DNA from: Tetranychus cinnabarinus
Taxonomy: Eukaryota > Arthropoda > Arachnida > Trombidiformes > Tetranychidae
DNA: 64,000 bases
Assembly: GCA_022266195.1 (NCBI GenBank)
Contig: WHVY01000005.1
Span: 7,130,001 to 7,194,000, forward strand
Reading direction: 5' to 3'
Below the pieces are notes generated by a model. That model was not told where the DNA came from, did no database searches, and saw only the letters and a list, made by a program, of their open reading frames with translations. This document shows, piece after piece, positions 23,001 through 36,160 of this stretch; positions within the stretch are counted from its first letter, which is position 1; each line of letters opens with the position of its first letter. The translations under genes were made by a program, and so were the position numbers.

Positions 23001-26000
23001 CAAAATGTATTTATTGTGTAAAAAAAACGCTGAATTATTCTTGATGAAAGTGGACATAGTTTACAGCTCAGCCTGAAGCTTTGTAATCACATGAGTTGCC
23101 CAAGCCATCAGTCTTGTGATAACATGCAGATAATGTTGGTTGAACAAAAATAACCTCAAATAATGTTTCATTTTTTGCTCATTTTTTGTTTGACAATATC
23201 GATTACCAAACCATAATGAAAACCAAAATCACATCAACACGCCTTGATGTCTTGTTTACCTGTTTTTCAACCGATATTTTAAAATTTGGTTAACAATGAC
23301 TTTACGGTTCTTTTTTCATTCAAATTGTGAATGAAAGTAAAGCTTCTTAGTTACTCTACACTTGATCACAGCTACATTTCAAGGTAACCTCTGCTACTTG
23401 ATAATGTTACTCATGATGATATTGAATTATTTTTACCCTCCCTTTGAAGGACTACACATGTAACCTTAAATATGCATATAAAATCAGCGAAAATTATTCA
23501 TCCGACTTCAGTAGCTGATATCTTGTCAGCATAGTGAATCACAAGTTTTCAAAGTAAAAATATTTTCACCGTCAATTCCATTTTATTTCATGCTTTCTCT
23601 GCCTTTTCAATTTGAAATTATCATTTCTTGAAACTCTACTAATCGATTTGAAGAGGTTGTCTATGAAACCCATGATAAAACTGATTAAAATTTCATCAAT
23701 ATCTTGTTGATCGTTTACATCTTTTTTATTATTCTCTTTTCATTCTTTCCATTCTCTCCAGTTTTTTTACACTTTTGGCTTCTTTGCAAATATTCAATGA
23801 TCATTGAATGTCATGCAGTTTCAAAAGCTGAAAATGGCAAACCTTTTCTTTCATCTTTTCAGTTTGATTGGTGCTGAAAGGCCCATTCGCTTCATTCCAT
23901 CAAACAGATTACAGATGAAAATGATTCAAAATCAAAGCAGAAAAATAACATTTTTACAGGCATGAATATTGAAACTTTGGTGGGAAGATGAAAAAATACT
24001 TCTAAGGCCTCTACTCAGTTGATGTTTTGTCTGAATTTCAACACAAAAAAAAAACATCAAAATCAACTACAGTAATCATATAATAATAGACACAAAAAAA
24101 TGGAATGAAGTAAGCAACGAAAAAGTGAAAAAACTTACAAGGCTTGGTTCTTTTGTGAGATAATCAAGCAAGAATTTTCAGTTTTTAGAAACTTTTAATG
24201 ACGACTGTTCTCTGTCTCTATTACAATCGGTTGAAAAAAAACTTGTAATCTCTTGTTAGAGCAGAATTTACATGAAATGTTGAAAAAAGAGTTAAATTAG
24301 TCAAAAAGAAAAGATCTCTTCATCATTACCCTCATCATTTTCATCATTTCTTGTTCTCTTTTTGTTTCAACATTCGTATTCATTTAAAGAAATAATCAGA
24401 TAAATTCATTAGAAATGAAAAGAGAAACAAAAGCCGACTCTTCCCCATAAATTCAATATTGATGGTTAAACAATGTAGGCTGTAATGTTTGTCAAAAAAG
24501 CAAACTGAAAAAAAGCATTTCTTCTGTTTCAATAGCGTCCAGGTCAGTTATCAAATTTCAATCTCTTTCTCATTCTTCCCTGGTCTTTCCACCCTTCTCC
24601 ACCTCATCTTTCTTTTCATGTTGCTTCTCATTCCTAAATGGAATTGTCTAAAACTGACAACTCTAATTTCAACTGAACCATCTAATTTCTCTTGACAATT
24701 GTGAAGGAAAAGGAAGATGATGATTTTGTGACGATGATGATGAGCTTGAAAAGAGGCAGAAAAGACAAAAAATCGTAACAATATCAGGAATAATATATAC
24801 GTAAACAAGGAAAGGCTTTAAGGTTACATCAATACATCCTTTCAAGTTTCAAATTTCTGTCAACGTTAACCTTTTTTCATTTGCTTGTCTCTTTATTCAC
24901 CCATTTTTTTTGCTCAAAGTAAATGATCTTCAGGATTTATGCGCATTTTTCATGTTTCTTGTGTATATTTGCTCTGTAAATCAATTGATTGATTGTTTAC
25001 TCGCCATTTCTTACCATCAATTTCATTTTTAATCAGTTGAATCAACTTTTAACATTTCACTCATCCTTTTAATTCAATTTTTGGCTCATCTATTAACTTG
25101 ATTCAAGGCTCTTATTATACCAAAATAATGTGTAACACTTTGTTGATAAACTCTTAGAAATCAATTTACTGGTCAACCAAATAATGTTACATAATAATCT
25201 GGTTGGTAATAAGATTTTTGGGTAATTTTGGGTTAGAAAAAAAACTAAACAATGAAACTGAATCATGCATGAAGCCTCATGAAATGATGAGATTTCCAGT
25301 CTTTCCATTTAATGAAACGGTTAATCATTTTGCAATTTTTGAACTCACTTCTAGCTGTTCATCAATCTCACAATTTCGTGAATCAATATCGGAACTACAT
25401 TTCAATAAATTCGAGTTAAACAGTAGATTAGATCAACATTTAAACTCTATTGATCAACTTATCATTTGTTATGCGCTCGATATTAATACATAAACCTTTT
25501 TATCACTTGAGAAATGATAATATCAATCAAGAAGAAAATCAATTTGTATCTAAAAGCGATTATTGCTTTTCGTGATTCTGTGATTGAAGTAAATAACATT
25601 TATCTGTTGCACGATTTTGTCACTCATTTCAAATTGCCGTTATTTCAATTTTTTGCCTGCAACTCTTTTTTATTGCTGAATATACTTTTCTCAGCCATTA
25701 TTATTGTCAAATCATGGTTTTGCCAAACCATGAAGTTCACTGTCTGGAATATTTGCATCATTATTTGCATCATAATTTTCATTTTTAATGCCAAATATTC
25801 AGTTGTATCAATTTCCTTCTACTATTTGATTTCAACCAGAAATCAATTTTCCAATCTCAGGCAATTGTATTGAAAAAAGCAAGAATGCAGAAAAATTTGT
25901 CTTCTCCATGTTACGCCAAAAGGATTTATTTTCTGATGAAAGTTTACTAATGATTAATTTTTCTTTTCATTGATTTTTGTCTATACAGAAGACTCTAAAG

Positions 26001-29000
26001 GGGTGATTACTCTTCAAGGAACACCATTGTTGCCAGGATCAGCTCAAATAGTTAATCATCATTATCATCATGTTCACCACCAACATGGCCAGTCAACGGC
26101 ACCCACTCACCAACTACATTCATACTCACATCAACAACCTCTCACAGTCCCTGTTAGCCATTTTCAATGTTTCCCACCGGGAACAACTATTCCAATATCT
26201 TCCATGGGAGCTTCTCAGGCAACCCATCAAATTGTCCAAAATCCCAATTCAACTGCTCAACAACAACAGGTTCAACCTCAAAAATTATCTTCAACACCAG
26301 TTACATCATCATCCACACAATTCATTGCCCCATCAACACCACAACCACAACTTAGTCCAAACCAACCACAATCCCAACCTCAACAACAACCTCAGCAATA
26401 TCACATTTATCCAGTCACAAAATGTAGAGCAGCATCACCACAATTTATTAATCAATATTATGCTACCACAGCTAGCGGTCAAAGGCAATTAGTATACGTT
26501 TCTCATGTTTCACCTGGTCAACATCAACCCTTCATTCAGAGTCAAACAATTCATCATCACCATCATCCACATGCACACCATTATGTGCACCAACAAACTC
26601 AGGCACAAACAGGTCAACCTCAACACGGACAACCATCTCAACCCGGAATGATTACAATGGTCTCGGGGACACAACAGGCCTCTAGAGATTCCCCGTCTCC
26701 ATCAATAATTCAACTTCATTGTAGACCAGCTACTTCATTGTCTAATCAGCAGATTGTAGGTCCAAGAATATATGCTCAACCCTTGCAACACGGGTTTGTT
26801 GCGATTCCCAAAGATTCGTCTTTTCCCAATCCCAGTGAGATACGACGTCGTGATGGTTTAAATGCATACCCGGTGGTAAAAGAGGATCCACTTAAAGTAG
26901 TCAATACACAACCTGCTGGTTCAACCGGTGGAAACACAAATAGTGGAAATAGTCCATCAGCATCTTCATTATCTTCTACCCTGTCTTCGGCGTCTTCATC
27001 TTCATCTTCATCTTCTTCATCCGTGTCACCCTCATCGACCACCTTGACCTCTTCAACTGTTCCTAATACCATAAATAGTAGTAAAAATAGCGATTCCTCT
27101 AATTTATCTTCAAGTGATACCAAAGATGAATTGGAACAGTTTGTTGAAAATGACATTCAACGAATTGAACGAATTAAACGCCGTTACTCACTGACCGAAG
27201 AAGGCGATGATCCAACCTTCGGTTTCGGTCGACGTCCTTCGGTTCGAGGTATTAAACCTAAATTTGGCCCTAATGAAATAATACGCCACATGCAAATGCA
27301 ATTAAGACCACCAATTCAGTCAATTTCATCTCAAACCCTTCCAAAGCAGGCTAAAGTTATTAATACACAAATTGTCAAGTAAGTGTTAATAACTGCCATT
27401 AACTAATCAATCAGTTGAATTTGATCATTGATTATAATTCAAGGCATATTTTCAGTTTAACCAGAAACAGGGTTAAGCAAGTAAATAATAAAATAATTGA
27501 AAGAGGATTGAAAATAAAGGCTTTTCCATGAAAAGCTGAAAGAAATTAGTTCACTTCATGATAATATCGCAACTCATTTAACCTTTTGTATTCTTTAAAC
27601 TTTTTCATGATTGATGTAACACAAAAGAAAATTTTATTTCTATTTATCAATTTTCTTTACTTTTTTACGCTTTTCTCCATAAACAGTCAATTAAATAAAT
27701 TCAGCCAAACCTGTAAAAGGTTTATGAGTCTTTAAGTGTGTGTTTATAAATTGAATTGTTTATATATTAAAAAGGCTTCAATTTAAGTTTTCAATCCTCT
27801 AATTTTATTTTCAGGCTTATCCTATTTATCCCTATTTCCTACTTTTGAATATAATCAAATCGATTCTGCTTGATATTCAATTGAAGTTCTTACTCTAATT
27901 TTTTCCTTTTATACTCTTCTTTCACAGTGAATCTCCTAATCCGGTTTCTTCAACTTATTCTCCTGGCTTAACTGCATCATTATCTACATCTACAATAACA
28001 ACAACAACAACCACACCGGTTGTATTAGCAGCGAGCTCGATTTCATCTCAACCATCTTCTCAAGTTCCAAGAACCGCACAAATTCATCTGATTGCTCGTC
28101 ATTCTCATCCTCATTGTCACCCTCATCTTATTTCTGCCAATCAAATTGGTTCAGTACCCAATTTAAGGCAACAATTGGTCTCGTCTTCGGCATCAGTTTC
28201 ACCTTCATCAACCTCTTCGTCTCCTTCACCATCCATTGCAGGTCACAATACTTTGGGTCATCGGCATGTTTACCTAATTCCTCACATTCAAGGAGGACCT
28301 CAATATCAAAGGATTGTCCAAGCAGGTGCCACTCTTCCTAGACAACATCCAATGCAACAAAAGGTTGGCCAAGTAGCTTCACAATCACAGCTATCACCTC
28401 AACAAGCAGCCATGTTAATGATGAAAGGAATGGGAGGTCGAGTTAAAATAATTAATGGATCTCAATCAGCCAGTTCAATTGGATTTGTTAGCAATCAACC
28501 TCCTTTGTCTCGTCCAGCATCATCTTTGGGTCACATTATTCAACGACCCGGACCTGGTGGAGATGAGCTACGAATTATTCAACCTGGTCCATCACCTTCA
28601 CCCTCAGATGTTACTTGTAGACAATGTCCAATGAGAGTTACAAGCGCAGTTGATCCACAAACAGGGCAACCTCAATCGATCTCAATTATTGGTAATAAGG
28701 TTGGACCTTGTTTGTTGCAGCATAAAACAATTTCAATGCCTAATGTTTCCTTAATCAAGTCACTTCCTCAAACATTAACCGTTATTCCGATCAAAGACCT
28801 AAAAGATGAAAGAGGTACTCCTGAAGGAGCCAGTTCATCGCCAACTCACTCGTCTGATCCCATATTTGTTGATAACAAGGGTAAATCACCTGATGTTTTA
28901 AACGGCGATACAATGTCAACTGGAAGTACAAGCAGTTGTAGCAGCTCAACTAGTAGTAATAACACGGCAACTTCATCCAGTAATAGCATCAATAACCAAA

Positions 29001-29359
29001 CCCTTAACAATAAAAATAATGAAATGAACAATGATATGAGTAAAGCCAAAAATACAAACAATAGCACTGACCCTGATGAGGTTATTATCAACAACAATTC
29101 CACTCTCAACACTACCAACAGCAACAATAACAACAATAACAATAATCTCGCCAATAGTAATAATATTAACAATAATATTATTAATAACAATAATAATAGT
29201 ATCAATAATATCAACAATAATCCTGATCTAGTCAAAGATGCAACTACTTCGGCCCTGAAAGCAAAAAAAAGTATTGTTACCGGTTCTGGTCTTAAGGATG
29301 GTAAAACAAAATCAGTGCCCAGTAAAGAAGGTGTTATTTACTACTCGATGAATGTTTAA
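14044..29359 (+). CDS. Large low-complexity protein with PP1-docking-like motif, family not recognised
   Basis: Four exons, 14044-16024, 20843-21334, 25989-27378 and 27928-29359, join in phases 1, 1 and 2 and give 1764 residues. Reading phase and good GT/AG sites at every join support one gene. The start is the ATG of MDLEDPSRME. Residues 51-54 are RVKF in a KKRVKFAE context, a protein phosphatase 1 docking-type motif, followed by FCDDWPEE. PPDY at 109-112 fits the WW-domain ligand PPxY. The middle is rich in Ser, Gln, His and Pro. RRYS (1222-1225) and RRPS (1239-1242), within a conserved-looking RRYSLTEEGDDPTFGFG stretch, fit basophilic kinase sites such as PKA. The last exon has a long Asn tract. 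No enzyme fold, signal peptide or membrane segment is seen. I do not recognise the family; a scaffold or regulatory role linked to phosphatase 1 is only inference. Confidence 0.8.
16025..20842 (+). other. Intron 1 of the large gene
   Basis: 4.8 kb between donor CCAG/GTATGG and acceptor ATTACAG/TTCC. It contains A+T-rich low-complexity sequence, several hydrophobic chance frames (for example 17841-18305) and the strong inverted repeat at 20341-20545. No other gene was recognised. Confidence 0.75.
20341..20545. repeat. Near-perfect inverted repeat, 79/80-nt arms
   Basis: The left arm 20341-20419 and right arm 20466-20545 are reverse complements except for one mismatch and one single-base gap, around a 46-nt spacer. 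The arms begin TAAAGGGTGTTGAGG and end CCTCAACACCCTTTA. Transcribed within intron 1 it would fold into a long hairpin. Such structures occur as hairpin-siRNA precursors, as foldback elements or as young palindromic duplications; nothing here tells which. No target-site duplication is evident at the ends. Confidence 0.9.
21335..25988 (+). other. Intron 2 of the large gene
   Basis: 4.65 kb between donor TTCA/GTAAGC and acceptor CTATACAG. A+T-rich, with no recognisable gene. Open frames at 25203-25493 and 25514-25873 are hydrophobic or low-complexity and lack recognisable motifs. Confidence 0.7.
27379..27927 (+). other. Intron 3 of the large gene
   Basis: 549 bp from donor GTAAGT to acceptor TTCACAG. 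The joined frame continues through it without a break, in phase 2. Nothing else is seen in it. Confidence 0.8.
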
Positions 29360-31827
29360 TCAAAGATGATGTTTGATTGGCAATCAAAACTAATATAAAA
29401 AGCTTTATTTAAAATTGCTGCTGTTTCCGAGGTTGCAAATCGCTACAAAAATAACGAGAAAAAGTGCCACTCGGTGTTACGATAAACGCATTTAAGTCAC
29501 TTTACAGCTTTTGCTTTTCTTTTCTTCATCCATGATTCCAAATTTATGTATACACTTAACACCAAAGTATTTCTGTAAAAAAGACATTTTTATCATGTGA
29601 ATCAAGGTTTTTTCAAAGAGGATGAAGGAAGGACAAAAGGTCAAGGAGAGAACCTTGCAAATAATTCGAGAATTGATGAAACAAAAACTGAACAAAATAG
29701 ATGCGTTTGTAAAGAGAATACAAATATCTGATGGATTTTCAAATGACGAATCAAGAAAACGATGGAATCTCACTGTCTCATGAAATTTTGGTTAACAAAT
29801 CAATTATCTTTTTAGTCCTTATTGGCAACTCTAAATTAATCCAATTACTTGTTCATAATCTCAGTTGATTTTCCTGTTGATTTAGTACTCAAAGACTTCA
29901 TCGTTTTGGACTTGCACCATTGAATCACGTTAACGACATATTTTGTAAAATTGGACTGATTTCACCAAAGCAATCGAATGATTTCTTTCATCTCGAACTG
30001 GTTGACTGCGAACAGAAATCATAAAGAAACTATTTAAATTGACTCTCTAGGAACAAGTTGATCATTTACTTGATAATTGTTAGGTTTATTTGCATTTAAA
30101 CACACGTTAGCTTGAGTTTTATTTATGATGAATTGTTACGTTAACATTATAAATCAAGCTTAGACAAATTGTTAATTCTTTTTCTTGAATATTGAGAATT
30201 GTCACTCAATTTGGAATCACACTCGCAATTTTTCACCCTTGTACCTATTAATATTTTGAAATGAAACAAGTGTTGGTTTATTGAAATGTTATGAAATTGT
30301 TCAAATCTGGAAAGACCATAAAATTGGATTATTAATATTGCAGCATCGTCAGATAATAATCATCTAGTTAATTGCTTTATCTTCCGATCAACCTTCGATT
30401 AATTTGTACATTTATAATTATTTCATTTGTATTATTTCAACCTTTTTTTGCGTCTCAGTTGCTGTGTTGAGTTGAACCTCTATAACATTTCAACCGGTAA
30501 ACTCAATTATTTAACATGTAATATCCTTTGTTAATCATCTGCTGTCATCAACTCACAGCATTTTTTAATTTAAATTGTCTTTATTTAAATGACTTTCTCT
30601 TTTCTCATTTTTCATTGTAAACAATCAATTCCAAATGATCTGTATTCCTTTGACATTATTTCAAGATTAGATTATTAATATTATTATTGTAAAACTTACT
30701 GAAACAAAAAGCAACAAACAAATAATAAAAATTGCCAAAGCTGTTGTATCAATTGTTAACGTTAATTTATTGTATTTTTACGCTTCTTTTTATCACCAAC
30801 AACAGGACTAATTGTCGGGGTTTAATAAGTCACAAATTTTTGTCCACAAAATGAGTTTAAAAAATTTGGCAAATATATTTGCATTTATTAATAATAAAAT
30901 TACTCTGTTAATGAACTTGAATGTTAATATGGCAATCTAATTGAAATCAAATTAACGTCAGAAATTTGTCTCTAATTTAAGGTAAATGATAGATCACTGA
31001 GCGTTAATTAGTTGTGCCAAGTAACATTTTATTATTAATATCATCAAATCAACTAGATTGTTGAGTACAAAATTGACTTTCAAAGGCTGTCTGCCAAAAT
31101 CAACTGTTTGGCATTAAATTGTCTGGTTTATGATTTTGAAAAATTCATTAAAATACTCGACTCTTCAATTTTTCTGAATATTCTTGAGGTTATCAAAGAG
31201 TTGATCAACAAGTCTGACTTTTTTTGATGATTTTGGTGATCAAGAGTTAGGAAGGAAAGTCAATCAAAGTATCAAATATGGATCGAGTCATAGATAACAA
31301 AAGCATAAATGTTATGCATAAAAAAGTCTTTGCCAACAATTGATTTCTGATTAGTTTACCATCATGAGAGGAACTTTAAGCATGATAATGACGAAGATAT
31401 TTTCAAAGTTAAAGGGTGACATCCGTTGATGAGCAGGAAAAACGTCTAGGAAAGCCAAGATTAAGATAGACTCGTGATAAAATGGCTTTTTCCGTGGCTT
31501 TGACTAAATATCATGCATTGAGTGGAGTGACATTACAATGTATTTAAAAGACATAAAATGTTTGTTTTTTGCCAAGAGTAAGGGTTAACTGAAGTCGGAA
31601 AATGTAGGAAAGTAAAAAACTGTAAATAGAAACATGAATAAAATGATATTCTTGGCCTTAGTCGAACTCTTGAATCTTTGCTTTGTTGAGAATTGCTATT
31701 AATCATAATATGAGTCAAATGGTCAGGATTTGTCCAGCAATTTTGGTGCAAATTTGATAAGTTTCAGTCTGTGTAAAAAGTGAAAATCATGTTTTAATCA
31801 ATCGTCGTCAAATTAATGTATTCCTTG
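29360..31827. other. Intergenic between the large gene and the BTB gene
   Basis: This lies between two convergent genes and probably includes both 3' untranslated regions. No coding region, RNA gene or repeat was recognised. Confidence 0.6.
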
Positions 31828-33110
31828 TTAGTCTAGCAATTGGATGACACAAATTATTGCTTCGCCTAATCCACTGAGAAGTTTTTTAAAAGGTGAATGA
31901 GACTTGCGAGCGACTACAACGCGAAGGTTCGCATTATCAACTCCATCAGTCATTTGCTTGACTTCGGTTTGCATGGTTGACAGATTATGATTAGGTTGGC
32001 CGTTAATTTGTTTGGAAACGTGAAACCTTTGTTTAGCCAGTGGATAGAGTTGCAAATGGTTTGGAAGAGGAACTAATGGATTATCCAATGTTGCTTTGAG
32101 AGCTTGCTTGTCTTGATCAGACAATAAATCACTTAAATAAGGTCCATGTTGAAAGGCTTCCAGTGAAAGTGTAAGGTAACGAGCAAGATAAATATTGGTT
32201 CCAAGAAGATTAATCTTATTCTCAATGGTCACTTCCTTCCTTCTCCTAACACACTGAATTGTGGACCAACGATCGAGAAACTCAAAAACAGCCATTTCAT
32301 TGGTTATATTCAATGAATCTCGATGTAAAATTGAACGAAGGAGGCTCTCATTGATAGAAAGAATTCCTTCAGATGTTAATATCGATTCTGCATTTTCATC
32401 AATCAATGAATAACATTGATAAATGCAACTATTTAAATGGCTTTCCAATTTTATCAAATCCTCGTTTACTATTGAGTGCTTGTCTTCTTCGGTGTTGATT
32501 GATTCCTTTGGTCCTGTGTCATAATTTGTGCCTGTCTCGTAAGGATGTAAAGTAGTCAGTATTTCAATTACATTGGAAACCATTAAATTTGATTGCAGGA
32601 ATGTTAAAGATAGAACTGACAGGTCAGTCAATCCAAATTTGATCGAGCTTTCAAAAAGAGCCAAACACTTTGATATACAGTCTAATTTAACTTCTTTCTT
32701 GTAAATATAACTGATAGTTGAACAGAAAAGGAAAAAATTATTAGTTAAAAGTTCTATTATTCTGAATCAATCATATTTTGATAAAAATTATTGACGTTCA
32801 AATATCCTTACCTCATCACTGAATGAAATATCTCAGGTTGACATTGTATGTTAACAATCGGCTTTACTTCTGGCAACTTCAAATCTTTATTGCTGTCCAA
32901 TTGTTTAACCAGTGATTGGAAAAATGGACTTGACTCTCGAATGATAAATGAATGAGCAGGAAATCGCCATTTATCTTGAAAACTACTGAACCCACCAACA
33001 GGATCCAGAGTAACGATGAAAACTAAATCACTTTGATCTTCACTATTGAACAAAATCAACCCGGGACTTGGAGCTGATGGTAATTCACTATCAATCCCAT
33101 TATTTGCCAT
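31828..33110 (-). CDS. BTB/POZ-BACK domain protein (BTBD-like)
   Basis: Two exons on the minus strand, 33110-32812 and 32710-31828, joined in phase 2 (donor GTAAGG, acceptor ACTATCAG), give 393 residues. The BTB domain spans about residues 25-125 (SDLVFIVTLD..., FPAHSFIIRESSPFFQSL, YIYKKEVKLD), followed by a linker and a BACK-like region (about 150-265). The BACK region (SLLRSILHRDSLNITNEMAV, LLGTNIYLARYLTLSLEAF, GPYLSDLL) resembles the BTBD1/2/3/6 group. No PHR domain follows; the C-terminus is a short unfamiliar tail. Proteins of this group commonly act as Cullin-3 substrate adaptors; that role is presumed here, and the substrate is unknown. The gene converges on the large gene. Confidence 0.88.
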
Positions 33111-35250
33111 AATTTTAGCTGAAATAGTTCACTATTTGCCCCTATTTTCAATGAGAAGCTGAAACTCGTTGGGTGCAGATTCTTTAACCAGCTTAGGTTT
33201 GAATATGGATCACTTGAATCGATGTTCCCAATCCTTTGTTTGGAAGTAATTACCATGCTTTAAAGAACCCAGGCAGAATTGTTGGACAAAATATTAAGCG
33301 ATATGATTTTACTAGTAACTCGCTAACCCTGGAAGTCCAATCAGCTGAATTCAATTTAACCTCTAAAAGCATGGAAAATAAAAAATACAGCAAGATTAGA
33401 ATCGACATTAGTATATAAAAATACTGATGTAACAATTTTCATTCGCAATATTTTTATAACACAAAATTACTGATGAACATATTTGCAACGAACAAAAAAT
33501 GGCGTTGACAAAGTATAAAACTAGAAGATGGATAAGTTAATAGAAGTTCAATCGTTTCATTTTCAAAAAATTCAATATTCAAATTACTATACAATATCTA
33601 AATATTCAAAAAAAATACTCAATAAACCATCAATCTAAAGCATCTACTAACTGTAAAAGTAGTTGAAGGCACAACATAACAGTTATCACTACAGACACTA
33701 CCAATCTAGTTTATATTCAACTTTTTGTCGATTAAATATTATTCTATTGAATAAAATAAACAGTAGATATAATAAGTACAGCTGACATAATTGATTAATA
33801 ATAATTAATAATAAAAACGACTGTTTGTAAAACATACCTTTTTGAATTTATTGGTGTATGTAAAGTTCTAGATGACGGCGTCCAAGTCATAAGTAAAAAG
33901 TACCGACAATTGTTGTGACATAATTTGATGTTTCCTCACAATAGCTGAATTATTGGTTAATCTCGATAAGTTAAAATTTCTTAATTATAGTTGAAAATAA
34001 AAACAATGAAATATATCAGTTAAAACACAAAGACAACAATGAAATGATGATTTGGTAAGCAAGTGGGTAAATGATCGTTTGGAAATACAAACTGCAATTT
34101 TGGGTAAACAGCTTGCGCAGTAGCTGACAATGAGTTAATTTATTTTCTGATATTTTTTAAAAAATATGTCACAGAGTCAAAATTGGTCTAATCAATTGAA
34201 ATAAATGTCTATTTTTAACAAGCAATAATGGTTACAATATTACTAGAGGCTGCTGCGATCATGACCAATCGTAAATTTCCACTGACAAGTGAGTTCGATA
34301 CAGTTAACCCAGTCTGAAAATACCAGAATTCTTAATGAAGAACCCATCATCAGAATAAGAAATCCGAAAGTTGAAATCTTTAGCCTATGTCACTTTGATA
34401 AAATTCATTCCTGGATTGAAAAAAGCTTTTTTTAAGCACAGGTAAAATTTTTGTTTGAATTGAGAGTTGATACTTTGTTGGTTCTAAGGTCATAAAATTG
34501 ATTCCATTTGATAAATTAAAAAGTTTCTCTGATGGATAATCATAGAGAAAATTGAGTTCAAAGTTGAAACTTCGATATCTTTTATACAGTCGAGGTACCA
34601 GATTTTTCACCAAACTACTCTTTACTCGAAAGACAGTTACATATACTCTTAATCCAAAAAAGCAACCTGAATAACCAGAACAGTTTTTTTAAACGTGAAT
34701 TTCAAAAGTAACCTGAATTCTGATTAGGCTCTGAATATTTTCGGACAAATAGCTCAATCATGGCTTTCAGTCCGATTAAAATATCCTTAGGATCCTTGGT
34801 TTTGGCCAAAATTTTGATAAATTTTCCTAATATACATGTAATACATTTCTAATGTATAATATTGTATAGATTAAATATCTCATCATAATTGACATAAACA
34901 GCAAATTAAAACATTTTCAAGTATTACTTTGAAAATATACTTTGTGCTTGTTTAGCCATTGAGCTTCCCATTAGTATTAAGTTCATGTAAGATTCATTTT
35001 CAGTTTACTGTTCAATAGTTTGTTATTGTTTACTGAACACCAGTTACAATTATAATCCGCTGATATAACAGGGAATTATTTAAACACAGTTAGTCAAGTT
35101 TGTTCATCTCAGTTATTAAGGTCTATGAACTTTAACCTACAATTTAAATTCTCTTTGTAAATTGATTTCAAACCTATTTCTAGTAAATTTTAGTTTTTAC
35201 AAAAATATTGAATGAAAAGAAAAATTATTTTCGATTTGTTTTCAGTTGAC
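33111..35250. other. Upstream region of the BTB gene, with a dispersed repeat copy
   Basis: No coding region recognised. A segment at about 34500-34620 resembles 56655-56770 (shared TCAAAGTTG, ATACAGTCG and CCAGATTTTT words in order), suggesting an old dispersed non-coding repeat. Confidence 0.45.
34500..34620 (+). repeat. Dispersed repeat, copy 1
   Basis: By eye, GAGTTCAAAGTTGAAACTTC...TTTATACAGTCG...ACCAGATTTTTCA aligns with GATGTCAAAGTTGGAATTCG...TTTGTACAGTCG...ACCAGATTTTTTCA near 56710-56765. The copies are diverged, and the full element boundaries are not visible. Confidence 0.5.
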
Positions 35251-35461
35251 TTTCATCGGGATCTGTTGATATTCATTTTAAATGTGGCCTTAAAAAGCTC
35301 TGTGACCAATAAGTTAGCCTTTGAGAAGTGAATATGACTTTGAATTCTAATTTCAATTCTATTTCTATGACTTATTCTTATGACTTTCAACTCCTACTCT
35401 CTGCAGATCAGAACTGAAAGCAGTTCTCATGAGCATAACGAAGCTTTAAAATGTTTTCTCA
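35251..35461 (+). pseudogene. Decayed third copy of the glucosidase II beta tail
   Basis: TTAAATGTGGCCTTAA, GTGAATATGACTTTGAATTC, CTCTGCAGA and TTCTCATGAGCATAACGA follow in the same order as in exon 7 of the gene (9924-10164). An insertion of about 30 bp follows the GAATTC, and stops and indels break the frame. The homology ends near the family's stop codon. Its 3' flank near 35700-35810 also resembles the flank of the tail copy at 5590-5700. It lies about 25 kb from the complete gene and about 0.7 kb before gamma-glutamyl hydrolase. Confidence 0.8.
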
Positions 35462-36160
35462 TTCATATTCCTTTACTTTCAGGTGATTGAATTAACATAC
35501 AATTTTTTATTCTTTATGTATGATCACAAGATCATCTTATCATCTACATTGAATACAATACTCCATTAATGCGAATGTATTGTTAAATATCTACTATTAT
35601 CCACACGTAGCTTATCAAATGTATTTTTTGTAATAATACTTAACGCCAAGATTGAAATAATTGAACAGTTTGAACAGAAGCCGAATGATTTATGATAAAT
35701 TTGACTGATTCTGGTCACAAAAAGGTTGGTTGAACTAAATCTCTTTGGATTTCATTTTAATTTAGCAACATTGTCAGTGTCAAAAATGAGCGATTTCTCA
35801 AAATTAAGTGGAACTGAAGCTGTCTGAACAGCTTGGAAATCAAAATGTTTGATTAGATTACCTACGCTTTCTCTTCAGTTATTATCTATCTTTATCCATT
35901 AAAAACATTGTTTATTTATTGATGTGAATTTATTTCAGTTTAGATGTTTCCATGATCACAAATTATCTTCAATCCATTGTTAATTGTTGCTATGATGATA
36001 ACTAAGTGGAAGAGTGATTCCATTCCGATGATAGATCTAATGACCAAGAGGACCGAAAGCAGCAACTGTTCAATTGCCAGTAATTTTCGAGTCAACTTGG
36101 TATAACAGTTTATTTTTTTTCGATTACCATTGAGATAACCAGATAGCAGCAGTGACAACA

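Noticed and set aside
25514..25873. 119-codon hydrophobic ATG frame in intron 2
   Set aside because: No family resemblance and composition expected for A+T-rich DNA. A small membrane protein is not excluded but not supported.
26776..27156. Acidic minus-strand open frame
   Set aside because: Antisense shadow of the Ser tract in exon 3 of the large gene (TCT/TCA repeats read as Glu/Asp).
28846..29235. Minus-strand open frame very rich in Leu
   Set aside because: It is the antisense of the Asn/Ser tracts of the large gene's last exon (AAT/AAC read as ATT/GTT-type codons) and has no independent support.
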